Shown: positions 17,187 through 26,895, counted from the first letter of the stretch. The stretch: 64,000 nucleotides of DNA from Motiliproteus coralliicola (GCF_003345655.1 NZ_QQOH01000003.1:1-64000); one strand, 5' to 3'. Translations and numbers: made by a program. The notes: generated by a model not told the origin, from the letters alone.

Positions 17187-18511
17187 AATCCATTGAGGCG
17201 GGTATCCGTGGCAGCCTGTTGATGTCTTTGCTGGTCAGCTTCGTCATCTTGGCGGTGCTGGCTGACTATGGGGTGAAGCAGATCAGCCAGCGTTTTGTCG
17301 CCACCCGGCTCCAGCATGATGCAGATAACCTGATTAAGGCGCTGCAGCCATCATCTGCCGGCGACTGGCAGGTCAACACCCAAAACCTGCCGCTGATCTA
17401 TCAGCGAGTCCAGTCGGGCCATTACTACCAGGTGCAAGTTGGCGATCAACGCCTCCGTTCGCGCTCCTTATGGGATCAACAGCCTGAGCTTCAGTCCATA
17501 AAGACGGGGCAGCAGCGTTTGCTCCACGCACATACTCAAGACGAGCACTGGCTTGTCTGGCAGCAAGGAATCAACAAACGGAATCAGCCTATCAATCTGT
17601 GGCTAGCAGAAGATATCGCCCCCTTGGAGCGTCAATGGCGACAGTTTAGCTACCTTCTCTATGGTTTTATGACCGTCGCCTTGGTGGTGTTGTTATGGAT
17701 TCAACGACGGCAGGTTCGAAAAGGCTTTAGTAGCCTTGATCGCCTGCGCGACGATATTCACCAACTCAAGCAAGGAGATATAGCCAGTCTGTCTCAGCAG
17801 GTTCCGACCGAAATTCAGCCACTGACAGCAGAGATAAACGAGCTGCTGGTGCGTTTGCAACAGCGAACCAGTCGATCCCGGACAGCGATGGGCAACCTCG
17901 CCCATGAACTCAAACGCCATCTACAACGCCTTACGCTGATGCAGACAAACTTGCCCGAACAGCACCAGCAGGACTTCCAGCAAGTGCTGGAAGAGATTAG
18001 GCGCTTATCCGATCGGGAAATGAAGCGTGCCCGAATAGCGGGTGATTCAACCCCAGGGCAGCATTTTCGGCCAGCCAGTGACTTGCCCGTTATGATCGAA
18101 ATTCTTCAGCGCACCTATCCGAGCAAGACGGTGGAATTACAGCAGGGTAATTTGCCGGAGCTCGCGTTCGACCGAGACGACATGCTTGAACTGGTTGGAA
18201 ACCTGGCCGATAACGCCTGTAAATTCTGTGAGCATCAGGTTCTGGTCGAACTTCAGCAGCGGGAAGGACAGTTTCTGCTGCGAGTATCCAATGATGGGCA
18301 GGTTTTTCCTGAGCCTTTAGCCCCCGCCCTGATGACTCGTGGAAGCCGTGTCGATGAGTCCGTCGAAGGCTTCGGCTTAGGCCTATCCATCTGCAAGATA
18401 ATTGTCGAGACTTACCAAGGCACGTTAACGGTAAACTCAAATTCATCAGATAGCAGCGAGTACAGGACTCAATTGGTGGTCACTCTTCCGTTGTCGTTAT
18501 CAGCGTCGTGA
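17183..18511 (+). CDS. Sensor histidine kinase
   Basis: A 442-residue inner-membrane kinase. Two membrane segments (residues about 12-30 and 160-175) enclose a periplasmic sensor of about 130 residues, followed by a HAMP-like linker. The phospho-acceptor is His241 in LAHELKRHL. This H box is slightly unusual: the common Pro after the HELK motif is replaced (HELKRHL rather than HELKTPL). The ATP-binding domain has the N box near Asn344 (LVGNLADNACKF) and the G box GFGLGLSIC near residue 396. Organisation resembles PhoQ/QseC kinases. It is coupled to the response regulator by a four-base overlap. Confidence 0.92.
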   Translation: MKSIEAGIRGSLLMSLLVSFVILAVLADYGVKQISQRFVATRLQHDADNLIKALQPSSAGDWQVNTQNLPLIYQRVQSGHYYQVQVGDQRLRSRSLWDQQPELQSIKTGQQRLLHAHTQDEHWLVWQQGINKRNQPINLWLAEDIAPLERQWRQFSYLLYGFMTVALVVLLWIQRRQVRKGFSSLDRLRDDIHQLKQGDIASLSQQVPTEIQPLTAEINELLVRLQQRTSRSRTAMGNLAHELKRHLQRLTLMQTNLPEQHQQDFQQVLEEIRRLSDREMKRARIAGDSTPGQHFRPASDLPVMIEILQRTYPSKTVELQQGNLPELAFDRDDMLELVGNLADNACKFCEHQVLVELQQREGQFLLRVSNDGQVFPEPLAPALMTRGSRVDESVEGFGLGLSICKIIVETYQGTLTVNSNSSDSSEYRTQLVVTLPLSLSAS

Positions 18512-18591
18512 ACCAGCCAGGACGAGCTTTGAGCTGAATTGGGCTACACCGCGAAGCCTAGCCATCTGCCAATCTCAACCTGTGCCAACAC

Positions 18592-18615
18592 AAAAACCCC
18601 GGCAGAACCGGGGTT
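18592..18615 (-). terminator. Terminator of tauC
   Basis: On the minus strand AACCCCGG, loop TTCTG and CCGGGGTT are followed by further T. It sits about 30 bases past the tauC stop and between convergent genes. A second copy accompanies the truncated tauC at 11.55 kb. Confidence 0.8.
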
Positions 18616-18644
18616 GTGGTTTGAGATTGGTGTCTGAAGCCAGG

Positions 18645-19502
18645 TCAGGCTTTACCCTTCCAGGGAATCAACTTGGCTTCGAGCTTACGCATCAGAATAT
18701 CGATGCCGTAGCCGATCGCGCCGACGATAATCACCCCTAGCACCACTATATCGGTGGACAGGAATTTACTCGCCACCATGATCATGTAACCGACCCCGGA
18801 CTCCGCCGCGACCAGCTCGGCCGCCACCACGGTACCCCAGCAGACCCCCATCGCGACCCGCATCCCGGTGAAGATCTCCGGCAGCGAGTTGGGCAGGATC
18901 ACATGCTGCAGGATCTGGCGCTTGCTGGCACCCAGCGAATAGGCCGCATGGATCTTGTTGAGCTTAACGCTACCGACCCCGGCCCGAGCGGCGATCACCA
19001 TGATCCAGAGCGCGGCGAAGAACAGCAGCATGATCTTAGAGCGCTCACCGATACCGGACCAGATGATCACCAGCGGAATAAACGCCAGCGGCGGGATCGG
19101 ACGGAAGAACTCGACGATCGGGTCGAACCAGCCGCGCATCAGCTTAGACAAGCCCATCGCAAAGCCCAGCGGAATCCCCACCAGACAGCCCAATCCGAAG
19201 CCCACCAGGATCCGGTACAGGCTGGCCCAGATATGCTCCCACAGGGAGAAGTTGCGGTAGCCCTCGGACGAGATACTGACGAACTGATCCCAGACCGCCA
19301 TCGGTGACGGCCAGAAGATCGGGTTGACCAACTCCAGCGCGCTGCCCAGGTACCAGGCCAGCGCCAGCGTCAGCACCGACAGGCAGCTCCAGAAGCGTCC
19401 AGCCTCGACCGAACTGGCGTCGCCGAAAGTGACCGTCTTACGTTTTTCGAGCCCGGTGCTGACCAGGCCCAGTTTGACGAATAAGCTCTCAATCATTTTC
19501 AT
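18645..19502 (-). CDS. tauC: Taurine ABC transporter permease
   Basis: A 285-residue inner-membrane permease of the TauC/SsuC family. About six hydrophobic segments are seen, and the EAA-type loop that contacts the ATPase is recognisable in HAAYSLGASKRQILQHVILP. The N-terminal stretch of about 40 residues is cytoplasmic. It starts three bases after the tauB stop, so the genes are co-transcribed in the order tauA-tauB-tauC. A terminator follows. SsuC or other sulfonate permeases look alike; the tpa and xsc genes favour taurine. Confidence 0.88.
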   Translation of the reverse strand: MKMIESLFVKLGLVSTGLEKRKTVTFGDASSVEAGRFWSCLSVLTLALAWYLGSALELVNPIFWPSPMAVWDQFVSISSEGYRNFSLWEHIWASLYRILVGFGLGCLVGIPLGFAMGLSKLMRGWFDPIVEFFRPIPPLAFIPLVIIWSGIGERSKIMLLFFAALWIMVIAARAGVGSVKLNKIHAAYSLGASKRQILQHVILPNSLPEIFTGMRVAMGVCWGTVVAAELVAAESGVGYMIMVASKFLSTDIVVLGVIIVGAIGYGIDILMRKLEAKLIPWKGKA

Positions 19503-19505
19503 AAC

Positions 19506-20315
19506 TTAGGCCCCCACGGCTTCTGCGCCACCCATGATCTCCTCCTCCATCTCCCAGATCATGGAGAGGACCTCTTCACGCTTGGCGATGAATTCTTGAG
19601 ACGCCTTGATCTCCCGTGGATCCTTGGTCAGCCCTTCGTCAGCAAACGGCAGCTGATACTCCTTCTGGATCCGTCCGGGACGGGGCGCCATCACGAACAG
19701 GCGCTCGCCCAGGAACAGTGCCTCTTCAACACTGTGGGTGATCAGGATGATGGTCTTGCCGGTCTCCTTCCAGAGCTTGAGAACCAGGCTTTGCATTTTC
19801 TCCCGGGTCAGCGCATCCAGCGCCCCCAGCGGTTCATCCATCAGGATGATGTCCGGGTCGTTGGCCAGACAGCGTGCCAGTGCGACCCGCTGCTGCATCC
19901 CCCCGGACAGCTCGTAGATCGGTTTGTCGCCGAAATCCTGCAGGCCGACGGTCTGCAGCAGATGATCGACCACCCCGGCGATCTCCTCCTTGGGACGCCC
20001 TTTCATGGTCAGACCGAAGCCGATGTTCTCGGCCACGGTCAGCCACTCGAACAGCGCCCCCTGCTGAAACACCATGCCGCGATCCGCGCCGGGACCGTGC
20101 AGCTCGGTGGAGCCGTTGCTGACCGTCCCGTCGGTCGGGGCCAGAAATCCGGCCACGATATTCAGCAAGGTACTCTTACCGCACCCCGAAGGGCCCAGAA
20201 CCGACAGCAGCTCTCCCTGCTTCAGGTTGAAGGAGACGTTACGCAACGCCTCCACCTGGCCGCCATCGGGGGTATCGAAGATCATCGATACGTCGTTAAC
20301 CAACAGCTCCGACAT
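19506..20315 (-). CDS. tauB: Taurine ABC transporter ATP-binding protein
   Basis: A 269-residue cytoplasmic ATPase. Motifs in order: Walker A GPSGCGKST near residue 41, Q-loop in MVFQQGALFEW, signature LSGGMQQRVALAR, Walker B IILMDEPLGALDA and the switch His in LITHSVEEA. This is the nitrate/sulfonate/taurine importer class. It drives uptake through TauC with substrate from TauA. A spacer of 38 bases with GGAGG separates it from tauA. Confidence 0.9.
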   Translation of the reverse strand: MSELLVNDVSMIFDTPDGGQVEALRNVSFNLKQGELLSVLGPSGCGKSTLLNIVAGFLAPTDGTVSNGSTELHGPGADRGMVFQQGALFEWLTVAENIGFGLTMKGRPKEEIAGVVDHLLQTVGLQDFGDKPIYELSGGMQQRVALARCLANDPDIILMDEPLGALDALTREKMQSLVLKLWKETGKTIILITHSVEEALFLGERLFVMAPRPGRIQKEYQLPFADEGLTKDPREIKASQEFIAKREEVLSMIWEMEEEIMGGAEAVGA

Positions 20316-20353
20316 GATGCCTCCTTCTATTTATTGTTGTGGATAGGGCCAGA

Positions 20354-21355
20354 TCAGTTGACGTTGCTGTAGTAGCTACTGTCGATGGTGGCGCTGTAGT
20401 CAGCCAGCGCTTTGGGGATCTGCTTGTGCTTGACGAAGAAGTCGGCCACCTCTTTGGTGAACGACTGCACAGTGCCGCCCATCCAGGCCTGGGACAGCTG
20501 CGCATCCTTCAACGGGAAGTCGAACAGCGCCAGAATCTGGTTGGACTCGTCCAGCGACAGGCCCGAAGCCTTGGCGATAATGGGCTGGGCCGGTGCCGGA
20601 TTGGTGGCGTAAGAGCGGTTGGCGTTATCGGTCACCTGCAGGAACTTGGTCACCATCTCCGGGTACTCTTCGGCGAAGCGATTGCTGGCCGAGATCACGT
20701 CAAATACGCGGATACCGATGGACTCCTGCTCTTTGGCACTCATCAGCACCTCGCCGAAGTTCTTCATCCGACGCAGCGCCCCGCCCCAACCACAGGCCAT
20801 CGCCACATCATCACGCATCAGCGCCGCGGCACCGTCGGCCGGTGCCATATCCAGCAGCCGTACCTTGGTGCTGTCCACACCCAGGTGGCTCATCACCCGC
20901 AACATCTTATAGTGCGCCACGGTCCCGAACGGAACCGACACACTCTTGCCTTCCAGGTCCTTGGCATTGTCCAGGGTAATGCCAGCGCCTTTACCGACGA
21001 CGCAGTTATCGTTTTCTGCATAAGACACCGCGATACCGACCATGGTGATCGGCAGTCCTTGGGAGACGGCGACGGTAAAGGGTACCAGTCCTTGGGAGTA
21101 CGCCATGTCCACATCACCGGACGCCATCGCCGCGGACATCGCCGCACCGGAGTCGAACGCGCGCCATTCGACGTCGACGCCCATCGCTTTGTCGTAGTGT
21201 TTTTCAACCTGGGCCACCTGATTGGCGGTTGGCCACTCCAGGAAGTAGCCGATGGTGACCTGGTCAGGCTTGTCGGCGGCCAGTGCAGTGCTGCAGGCCA
21301 GGGTGGAGGTCGTTACTGCGGCAGCTTTAATCAGCGTAGAGATCGTTCTCTTCAT
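20354..21355 (-). CDS. tauA: Taurine-binding periplasmic protein
   Basis: A 333-residue binding protein. A signal peptide (MKRTISTLIKAAAVTTSTLA, cleaved after the following ALA-type site) is followed by a mature domain of the NMT1/TauA type (VTIGYFLEWPTANQ, then AYSQGLVPFTVAVSQGLPI). The start is ATG 21355 with GAGGG six bases upstream; an upstream in-frame extension of 45 codons lacks a signal-like start and is rejected. First gene of tauABC, divergent from etfBA. Expression is probably controlled by the TauR-like MocR regulator at 40.1 kb, which is not adjacent here. Confidence 0.88.
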   Translation of the reverse strand: MKRTISTLIKAAAVTTSTLACSTALAADKPDQVTIGYFLEWPTANQVAQVEKHYDKAMGVDVEWRAFDSGAAMSAAMASGDVDMAYSQGLVPFTVAVSQGLPITMVGIAVSYAENDNCVVGKGAGITLDNAKDLEGKSVSVPFGTVAHYKMLRVMSHLGVDSTKVRLLDMAPADGAAALMRDDVAMACGWGGALRRMKNFGEVLMSAKEQESIGIRVFDVISASNRFAEEYPEMVTKFLQVTDNANRSYATNPAPAQPIIAKASGLSLDESNQILALFDFPLKDAQLSQAWMGGTVQSFTKEVADFFVKHKQIPKALADYSATIDSSYYSNVN

Positions 21356-21709
21356 AATACCCTCACGTCGTCTTTCAATTGTTTTTGTTGGTTTTTCGGT
21401 GCCTTTCACAGCGCCGACACTTGCGGGGTTTGGCGTTCTTGTCGGTGACGCCTTGAAATCGATACTGCCCGCAGAAAACCCCACCAACAATTGAGATAAC
21501 TTCTTTCATTGTTAGTTTTTCTAACATCAGTTCTTGCTCAAGCTGCCGCAAAGCCCGTCATAGCGGGCTTTGCGGCCTGATCAAAAAAATCACACAAAAC
21601 GCAAGAAATTATTCTGTTGACAGTCAGAAAAAGAATAAATAAAAATGTACGTGAAATTTTGATGAATATTTTCATTTAGAACAAATACAATAGCTGCATA
21701 GAGGCTCGT
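21356..21709. promoter_or_regulatory. Divergent tauA / etfB promoter region
   Basis: About 350 bases between tauA and etfB, with an AT-rich right half next to etfB. It holds TGTTAG-TTTTT-CTAACA (21510-21526) and the 12-bp perfect inverted repeat described separately. Promoters for both operons must lie here; exact boxes are not assigned. Confidence 0.5.
21546..21575. promoter_or_regulatory. 12-bp perfect inverted repeat in tauA/etfB intergenic region
   Basis: CCGCAAAGCCCG, a six-base loop, then CGGGCTTTGCGG. Neither side has a T-run, so it is not a standard terminator. As an operator it would be long; as RNA it would be a strong leader hairpin for one of the two operons, or a barrier between divergent transcripts. 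Confidence 0.55.
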
Positions 21710-22459
21710 ATGAAAATAATGGTCACGGTTAAACGGGTGGTCGATGCCAACATCAAGGTGCGCGTCAATGCCGACAACACAGATGTCGAATTGGCCAACC
21801 TGAAGATGGCAATGAACCCATTCGATGAGATTGCGGTAGAGGAAGCGATTCGACTGAAAGAGCGCGGCGATGCCGACGAAGTCGTGGCGGTCAGCGTGGG
21901 TTCCGACGCCTGCCAGGAAGTTTTGCGTACCGCCCTGGCACTGGGGGCCGACCGTGCCCTACTGGTCAAAACCGAGCAGCAGCTGGAACCGCTGGCGGTG
22001 GCCAAAACCCTCAAAGCCGTCGCCGATAACGAGCAGCCGGACCTTATCATCCTCGGCAAGCAGTCTATCGACGGCGACAACAACCAGACCGGCCAGATGC
22101 TGGCTGCACTGACCGACCGTCCCCAGGGCACCTTCGCTTCGGAGCTGAAGATCGACGGCGACGAAGCCCGGGTTACCCGCGAAGTCGACGGCGGCCTGCA
22201 ACAGGTCGGCCTGAAACTGCCGGCCATCGTCACCACCGACCTGCGCCTGAACGAGCCCCGCTACGCGTCGCTGCCCAACATCATGAAAGCCAAGCGCAAG
22301 CCGCTGGACACCACCACCCCGGAACAACTGGGTATCGATACCCAACCCCGCCTGACCACCCTCAAGGTCACTACACCACCGGAGCGTGAAGCCGGCGTTA
22401 AGGTCGCCGACGTCGCCGAACTGGTCAGCAAACTGAAACTCGAAGCGGGGGTCATCTAA
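21710..22459 (+). CDS. etfB: Electron transfer flavoprotein beta subunit
   Basis: A 249-residue EtfB. It opens [20 protein letters not shown] and carries the AMP-binding segment and the signature near [18 protein letters not shown]. Together with EtfA it takes electrons from flavoprotein dehydrogenases and delivers them to ETF-quinone oxidoreductase. Its stop overlaps the etfA start by one base. Placed at the head of a run with purU, a DMGDH-like enzyme and folD, it most likely serves as acceptor for the demethylating flavoenzyme rather than beta-oxidation. Confidence 0.93.
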   Translation: MKIMVTVKRVVDANIKVRVNADNTDVELANLKMAMNPFDEIAVEEAIRLKERGDADEVVAVSVGSDACQEVLRTALALGADRALLVKTEQQLEPLAVAKTLKAVADNEQPDLIILGKQSIDGDNNQTGQMLAALTDRPQGTFASELKIDGDEARVTREVDGGLQQVGLKLPAIVTTDLRLNEPRYASLPNIMKAKRKPLDTTTPEQLGIDTQPRLTTLKVTTPPEREAGVKVADVAELVSKLKLEAGVI

Positions 22460-23409
22460 TGTCTATCCTGGTCATTGCCGAACACGATAACGCGCAACTC
22501 AAAGACGCCACCCTCAACGCCCTGCAAGCGGCGGTTGAGTTGAAATCCGCCACCGGCGGCGAGATTCAACTGCTGGTTGCCGGTCACCAGTGCCAGGCCG
22601 CTGCGGCCCAGGCCACGGCCATCCCTTGCGTCGACAAGGTGCTGGTCGCCGATTGCGAGCCCCTGGCCCAGCAACTGCCGGAAAACCTGGCCCCGCTGCT
22701 GGCCGAACTGTGCCAGCAACAAAACACCAGCCACCTGCTGGCCACCGCCACCACCAGCGGCAAGAACCTGCTGCCCCGCACCGCCGCGCTGCTGGATGTC
22801 GCTCAGGTTTCGGACATCGTCGAAGTGGTCAGCGCCGATACCTTCGTGCGACCGATCTACGCCGGCAACGCCCTGGCCACAGTCCAGAGCCAGGACGGCA
22901 TCAAGGTCATCACCGTCCGGGGTTCGGCCTTCTCGGCGGTCGATGCCGAAGGTGGTGAAGCGCCGCAACAGCCCCTCGGCAGCGTCGCCGACAGCAACCG
23001 CTCGCGCTTTATCAGCGAAGAGGTCAGCCAGTCCGATCGTCCCGAGCTGACCTCCGCCCGAATCATCATCTCCGGTGGTCGTGGTATGCAGAGCGGCGAC
23101 AACTTCCCAATGCTGGAACAGGTCGCCGACAAACTCGGCGCCGCCGTGGGTGCCTCCCGCGCTGCGGTCGACTCCGGTTTCGTGCCCAACGACATGCAGG
23201 TCGGCCAGACCGGCAAGATCGTCGCCCCGGACCTCTACATCGCCGTCGGCATCTCCGGTGCGATCCAGCACCTGGCCGGCATGAAGGATTCCAAGGTGAT
23301 CGTCGCGATCAACAAAGATGAAGAAGCCCCGATCTTCCAGGTCGCCGACTACGGTCTGGTCGCCGACCTGTTCGAGGCCGTCCCCGAACTAGACCAACAG
23401 CTCGCTTGA
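22459..23409 (+). CDS. etfA: Electron transfer flavoprotein alpha subunit
   Basis: A 316-residue EtfA. The N-terminal domain ([20 protein letters not shown]) is followed by the FAD-binding C-terminal domain with [46 protein letters not shown] and the closing [16 protein letters not shown]. Length and motifs are complete. It is directly coupled to etfB and is followed after 10 bases by purU. Confidence 0.93.
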   Translation: MSILVIAEHDNAQLKDATLNALQAAVELKSATGGEIQLLVAGHQCQAAAAQATAIPCVDKVLVADCEPLAQQLPENLAPLLAELCQQQNTSHLLATATTSGKNLLPRTAALLDVAQVSDIVEVVSADTFVRPIYAGNALATVQSQDGIKVITVRGSAFSAVDAEGGEAPQQPLGSVADSNRSRFISEEVSQSDRPELTSARIIISGGRGMQSGDNFPMLEQVADKLGAAVGASRAAVDSGFVPNDMQVGQTGKIVAPDLYIAVGISGAIQHLAGMKDSKVIVAINKDEEAPIFQVADYGLVADLFEAVPELDQQLA

Positions 23410-23419
23410 GGAGAACGCC

Positions 23420-24274
23420 ATGAACCACACCTATCGATTAATTCTCGACTGCCCTGATCGGGTCGGTATTGTTACCCGCGTCGGCGAAGTGATCACCAGC
23501 AACGGCGGCTGGATCTCCGAAGCAGCACACCATTCCGATCAGGAGAGCAACTGGTTCTTCTCCCGCTTTGAAATTCAGGCCGACTCGCTGCCGTTCGGCA
23601 TCGACGAGCTGCAAGCCAAACTCGATCCGCTGGCCAAAGAGTGCAGCATGAACATCCGTCTGGTGGACAACCACCAACCCAAGCGGGTGATTTTGATGGC
23701 CAGTAAGGGCAGCCACTGTCTGTCGGATCTGCTGGATCGCTGGAAGAGCGGCGACCTGCACTGCGATATTCCCTGCGTCATCTCCAACCACGACGACATG
23801 CGCGGACTGGTGGAGTGGTACGGCATCCCCTTCCACCACGTGGTGATCGACAAGGAAGACAAGGCGCCGGGCTTTGCCCAGGTCGAGGCTCTGGTGGATG
23901 AGTACAACGCCGACTGCGTGGTACTGGCGCGCTACATGCAGATCCTGCCGCAGGCGCTGTGCGAGAAATACCGCCATCAGGTAATCAACATCCACCACAG
24001 CTTCCTGCCCTCCTTTATCGGTGCCAAGCCCTATCACCAGGCCTCACGCCGCGGCGTCAAGCTGATAGGTGCCACCTGTCACTACGTCACCGAGCAGCTC
24101 GACGAAGGACCGATCATCGACCAAGACGTCGCCCGGGTGACCCACAGCGACAACGTCGAAGACCTGGTCCGACTGGGTAAAGACGTCGAGAAGACCGTGC
24201 TGGCCCGAGGCCTGCGCGCCCATCTGGAGGACCGGATTCTGGTCCACGGCAATAAGACGGTGGTGTTTAACTAA
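23420..24274 (+). CDS. purU: Formyltetrahydrofolate deformylase
   Basis: A 284-residue enzyme that hydrolyses 10-formyl-THF to THF and formate. The N-terminal ACT domain (YRLILDCPDRVGIVTRVGEV) is regulatory. The C-terminal formyltransferase-like domain carries the catalytic pattern Asn-His-Asp in VINIHHSFLPSFIGAKPY and DEGPIIDQDV. GAGGAG lies just before the ATG. In this setting it does not serve purine synthesis but frees THF during methyl-group oxidation, with the formate going to the downstream dehydrogenase. That role is an inference from gene order. Confidence 0.92.
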   Translation: MNHTYRLILDCPDRVGIVTRVGEVITSNGGWISEAAHHSDQESNWFFSRFEIQADSLPFGIDELQAKLDPLAKECSMNIRLVDNHQPKRVILMASKGSHCLSDLLDRWKSGDLHCDIPCVISNHDDMRGLVEWYGIPFHHVVIDKEDKAPGFAQVEALVDEYNADCVVLARYMQILPQALCEKYRHQVINIHHSFLPSFIGAKPYHQASRRGVKLIGATCHYVTEQLDEGPIIDQDVARVTHSDNVEDLVRLGKDVEKTVLARGLRAHLEDRILVHGNKTVVFN

Positions 24275-24286
24275 CCGGCCGACGAT

Positions 24287-24325
24287 ACCGCCCCGATTGA
24301 TCCACCTCATATCGATCGGGGCGGT
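24287..24325 (+). other. GC-rich hairpin between purU and the DMGDH-like gene
   Basis: ACCGCCCCGAT and ATCGGGGCGGT are perfect 11-bp arms around a 17-base spacer, with no T-run after. Likely an RNA processing or stability element, or a weak pause site, inside the operon. Confidence 0.5.
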
Positions 24326-24420
24326 TAACCGTATCATTACCCGACAACCAACAACGGTTGAAAAGGGTTGAACAAACCACTCGCCTGCATCGGAGTTCCA
24401 GGCGAATCTGGAGAATAACA

Positions 24421-26868
24421 ATGAACAAACAACTACCCTCTTCAGCCCAGGTCGTTATCGTCGGTGGCGGAGTCATCGGTTGCAGCATCGCCTACCACCT
24501 GACCAAACTGGGGATCACCGACGTGGTCCTGCTGGAACGTCGCACCCTCACCTGCGGCACCACCTGGCACGCCGCCGGTCTGGTTCCGACCCTGCGCGCC
24601 AACTACAACATGTCGATGCTGGCCAACTACAGCGCCAGCCTCTACGAACAGCTCGAAGCCGAAACCGGCCAGGCCACCGGCTTTGTCCGCAACGGCTCGC
24701 TGACCATCGCCACCAACAAAGAACGGATGTCCGAACTCAAGCGCGGCGCCTCGATGGCCAAAGTGGCCGGTTTCCCCTGTGACGTGATCAGCCCGGACCA
24801 CGCCAAGGAGATGTGGCCGCTGCTGAACGTCGACGACGTGGTCGGCGCGATCTACCTGCCGATGGATGGCATGACCAGCCCGGTGGACACCACCCAGGCG
24901 CTGGCCAAGGGCGCCAAGCTGGGCGGCGCCAAGATCTTTGAAAACTGCAAAGTGCTGGACATGAAGATCCGCGACGGCAAGGCCGCCGGGGTGATCACCG
25001 AGCACGGCGATATCGACGCCGAATACGTGGTTAACTGTGCCGGCATGTGGGCCCGTGAATTCGGCAAGAAAGCCGGCGTTAACGTGCCGCTGCACGCCGC
25101 CGAGCACTTCTACGTCGTCACCGAAAACATGCCCGATCTGCAGCATGGCCTGCCGACCATGCGTGATATGGACGGCTACTGCTACTACAAGGAAGATGCC
25201 GGCAAGATGCTGATCGGCATGTTCGAACCCAACGCCAAGCCCTGGGGTATGAACGGCATCCCGGAAGACTTCCACTTCGACGAGTTGCCGGAGGATTTTG
25301 ATCACCTGGAGCCTTACCTCGAAGCCGCCATGCACCGGGTCCCCAAGCTGATGGAGACCGGCCTGCAGGTGTTCTTCAACGGCCCCGAGTCCTTCACCCC
25401 CGATGACCGCTACCACCTCGGTGAAGCACCCGAACTGCGCAACTACTTCGTCGCCGCGGGCTTCAACTCGGTCGGTATCCAGTCCGCCGGTGGCGCCGGT
25501 AAGATGCTGGCCGAATGGATCCACAAGGGCCACGCCCCGCGCGATCTGTGGGATGTGGATATCCGCCGCAACATGCCGTTCCAGGGCACCCAGGCCTACC
25601 TGCAGGAGCGCACCACCGAGACCCTGGGTCTGCTGTACGAAACCCACTACCCGTTCAAGCAGTTCAAGACCTCCCGTGGCGTTCGTCGCTCAGTCCTGCA
25701 TGAGCAGCTTAAGGCCCAGGGCGCCGTGTTCGGCAGCGAGAACGGCTGGGAGCGGGCCAACTGGTTCGCCAACGAGGGTCAGGCGCCGGAATACGAATAC
25801 TCCTTCGGTCGCCAGAACTGGTTCGACAACAACAAGGCCGAGCACGAAGCGGTCCGCAACAGCGTCGGCGTGATGGATCAGAGCTCGTTCTGTAAGTACC
25901 AGATCGAAGGCCCGGATGCGGAAAAATTCCTGAACCGCGTCTGCTCCAACAACGTCGCCGTCAAGGTCGGCAAGATGGTCTACACCCAGTGGCTCAACGA
26001 GCGTGGCGGCATCGAAGCCGACGTCACCGTGACCCGCCTGGCCGAAGACCGCTACCTGGTGGTTTCCGGTGTTGCCTGCCAGACCCGCGACCTGGACTGG
26101 CTACGTCGCAACAAAGGCGACCATAGGGTGGTGATCACCGACGTAACCTCGGCGATGGCCGTGGTCACCGTGATGGGGCCGCGCTCGCGCGATACCCTGA
26201 GCAAGCTGACCAACGCGGATATGTCCCACGAGGCGTTTCCGTTTGCGACCTCGAAAGAGATCGAGCTGCACTACGCCCTGGTGCGCGCCTCCCGAATCAC
26301 CTACGTCGGTGAGCTGGGCTGGGAGCTGTACATTCCGACCGAATACGCCCCGAGCGTCTACGAGGCGATCTGCGAGGCCGGTGAAGAGTTCGGTATCAAA
26401 CCGTACGGCTACCACACCATGAACTCGCTGCGGATGGAGAAGTGCTACCGTCACTGGGGCCACGACATCACCGACGAAGACACCCCGCTGGAAGCCGGAC
26501 TGAGCTTTGCGTCCGACTTCGACAAGGAAGGCGGCTTTATCGGTAAGGAAGCGCTGCTGGCGCAGAAGGAGCAGGGTCCGCTGAAGAAGCGCTTTGTCGC
26601 CTTCCTGTTCGAGAACCCGGAACCGCTGTGCTACCACGAGGAACCGATCTACGCCAACGGCAAGATCGTCGGCCGCACCACCGCCGGGATGTTCTGCCAC
26701 AGCCTGGGCGCCACCGTTGCGATGGGTTACGTCGAGCATGAAGCCGGGGTCACCAAGGCCTGGATTGACGAAAGCCAATTTGAGATCGAAGTCGAGTGCG
26801 AGCGCTACTCGGTGAAGCCGTCGCTACGATCGCTATATGATCCGGCGATGGAGAAGATCAAGTGTTAA
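24421..26868 (+). CDS. FAD-dependent dimethylglycine/sarcosine dehydrogenase with GcvT domain
   Basis: An 815-residue DMGDH-family enzyme. The N-terminal FAD domain (VVIVGGGVIGCSIAYHLTKL) has the flavin-linking His in CGTTWHAAGLV. A bridging region follows, then a C-terminal GcvT folate domain (VGVMDQSSFCKYQIEGPDAE, YVGELGWELYIPTEYAPSVY, LRMEKCYRHWGHD). It would demethylate an N-methylglycine, pass electrons to EtfAB and form 5,10-methylene-THF. The start is ATG 24421 with GGAG seven bases upstream; an upstream in-frame ATG has no ribosome site. Its neighbours etfBA, purU and folD support this role. The exact substrate (dimethylglycine, sarcosine or another N-methyl compound) is not decided by sequence alone. 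Confidence 0.87.
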   Translation: MNKQLPSSAQVVIVGGGVIGCSIAYHLTKLGITDVVLLERRTLTCGTTWHAAGLVPTLRANYNMSMLANYSASLYEQLEAETGQATGFVRNGSLTIATNKERMSELKRGASMAKVAGFPCDVISPDHAKEMWPLLNVDDVVGAIYLPMDGMTSPVDTTQALAKGAKLGGAKIFENCKVLDMKIRDGKAAGVITEHGDIDAEYVVNCAGMWAREFGKKAGVNVPLHAAEHFYVVTENMPDLQHGLPTMRDMDGYCYYKEDAGKMLIGMFEPNAKPWGMNGIPEDFHFDELPEDFDHLEPYLEAAMHRVPKLMETGLQVFFNGPESFTPDDRYHLGEAPELRNYFVAAGFNSVGIQSAGGAGKMLAEWIHKGHAPRDLWDVDIRRNMPFQGTQAYLQERTTETLGLLYETHYPFKQFKTSRGVRRSVLHEQLKAQGAVFGSENGWERANWFANEGQAPEYEYSFGRQNWFDNNKAEHEAVRNSVGVMDQSSFCKYQIEGPDAEKFLNRVCSNNVAVKVGKMVYTQWLNERGGIEADVTVTRLAEDRYLVVSGVACQTRDLDWLRRNKGDHRVVITDVTSAMAVVTVMGPRSRDTLSKLTNADMSHEAFPFATSKEIELHYALVRASRITYVGELGWELYIPTEYAPSVYEAICEAGEEFGIKPYGYHTMNSLRMEKCYRHWGHDITDEDTPLEAGLSFASDFDKEGGFIGKEALLAQKEQGPLKKRFVAFLFENPEPLCYHEEPIYANGKIVGRTTAGMFCHSLGATVAMGYVEHEAGVTKAWIDESQFEIEVECERYSVKPSLRSLYDPAMEKIKC

Positions 26869-26895
26869 GCTAGGAGCCTTGCAGGTAAAGTGCGA

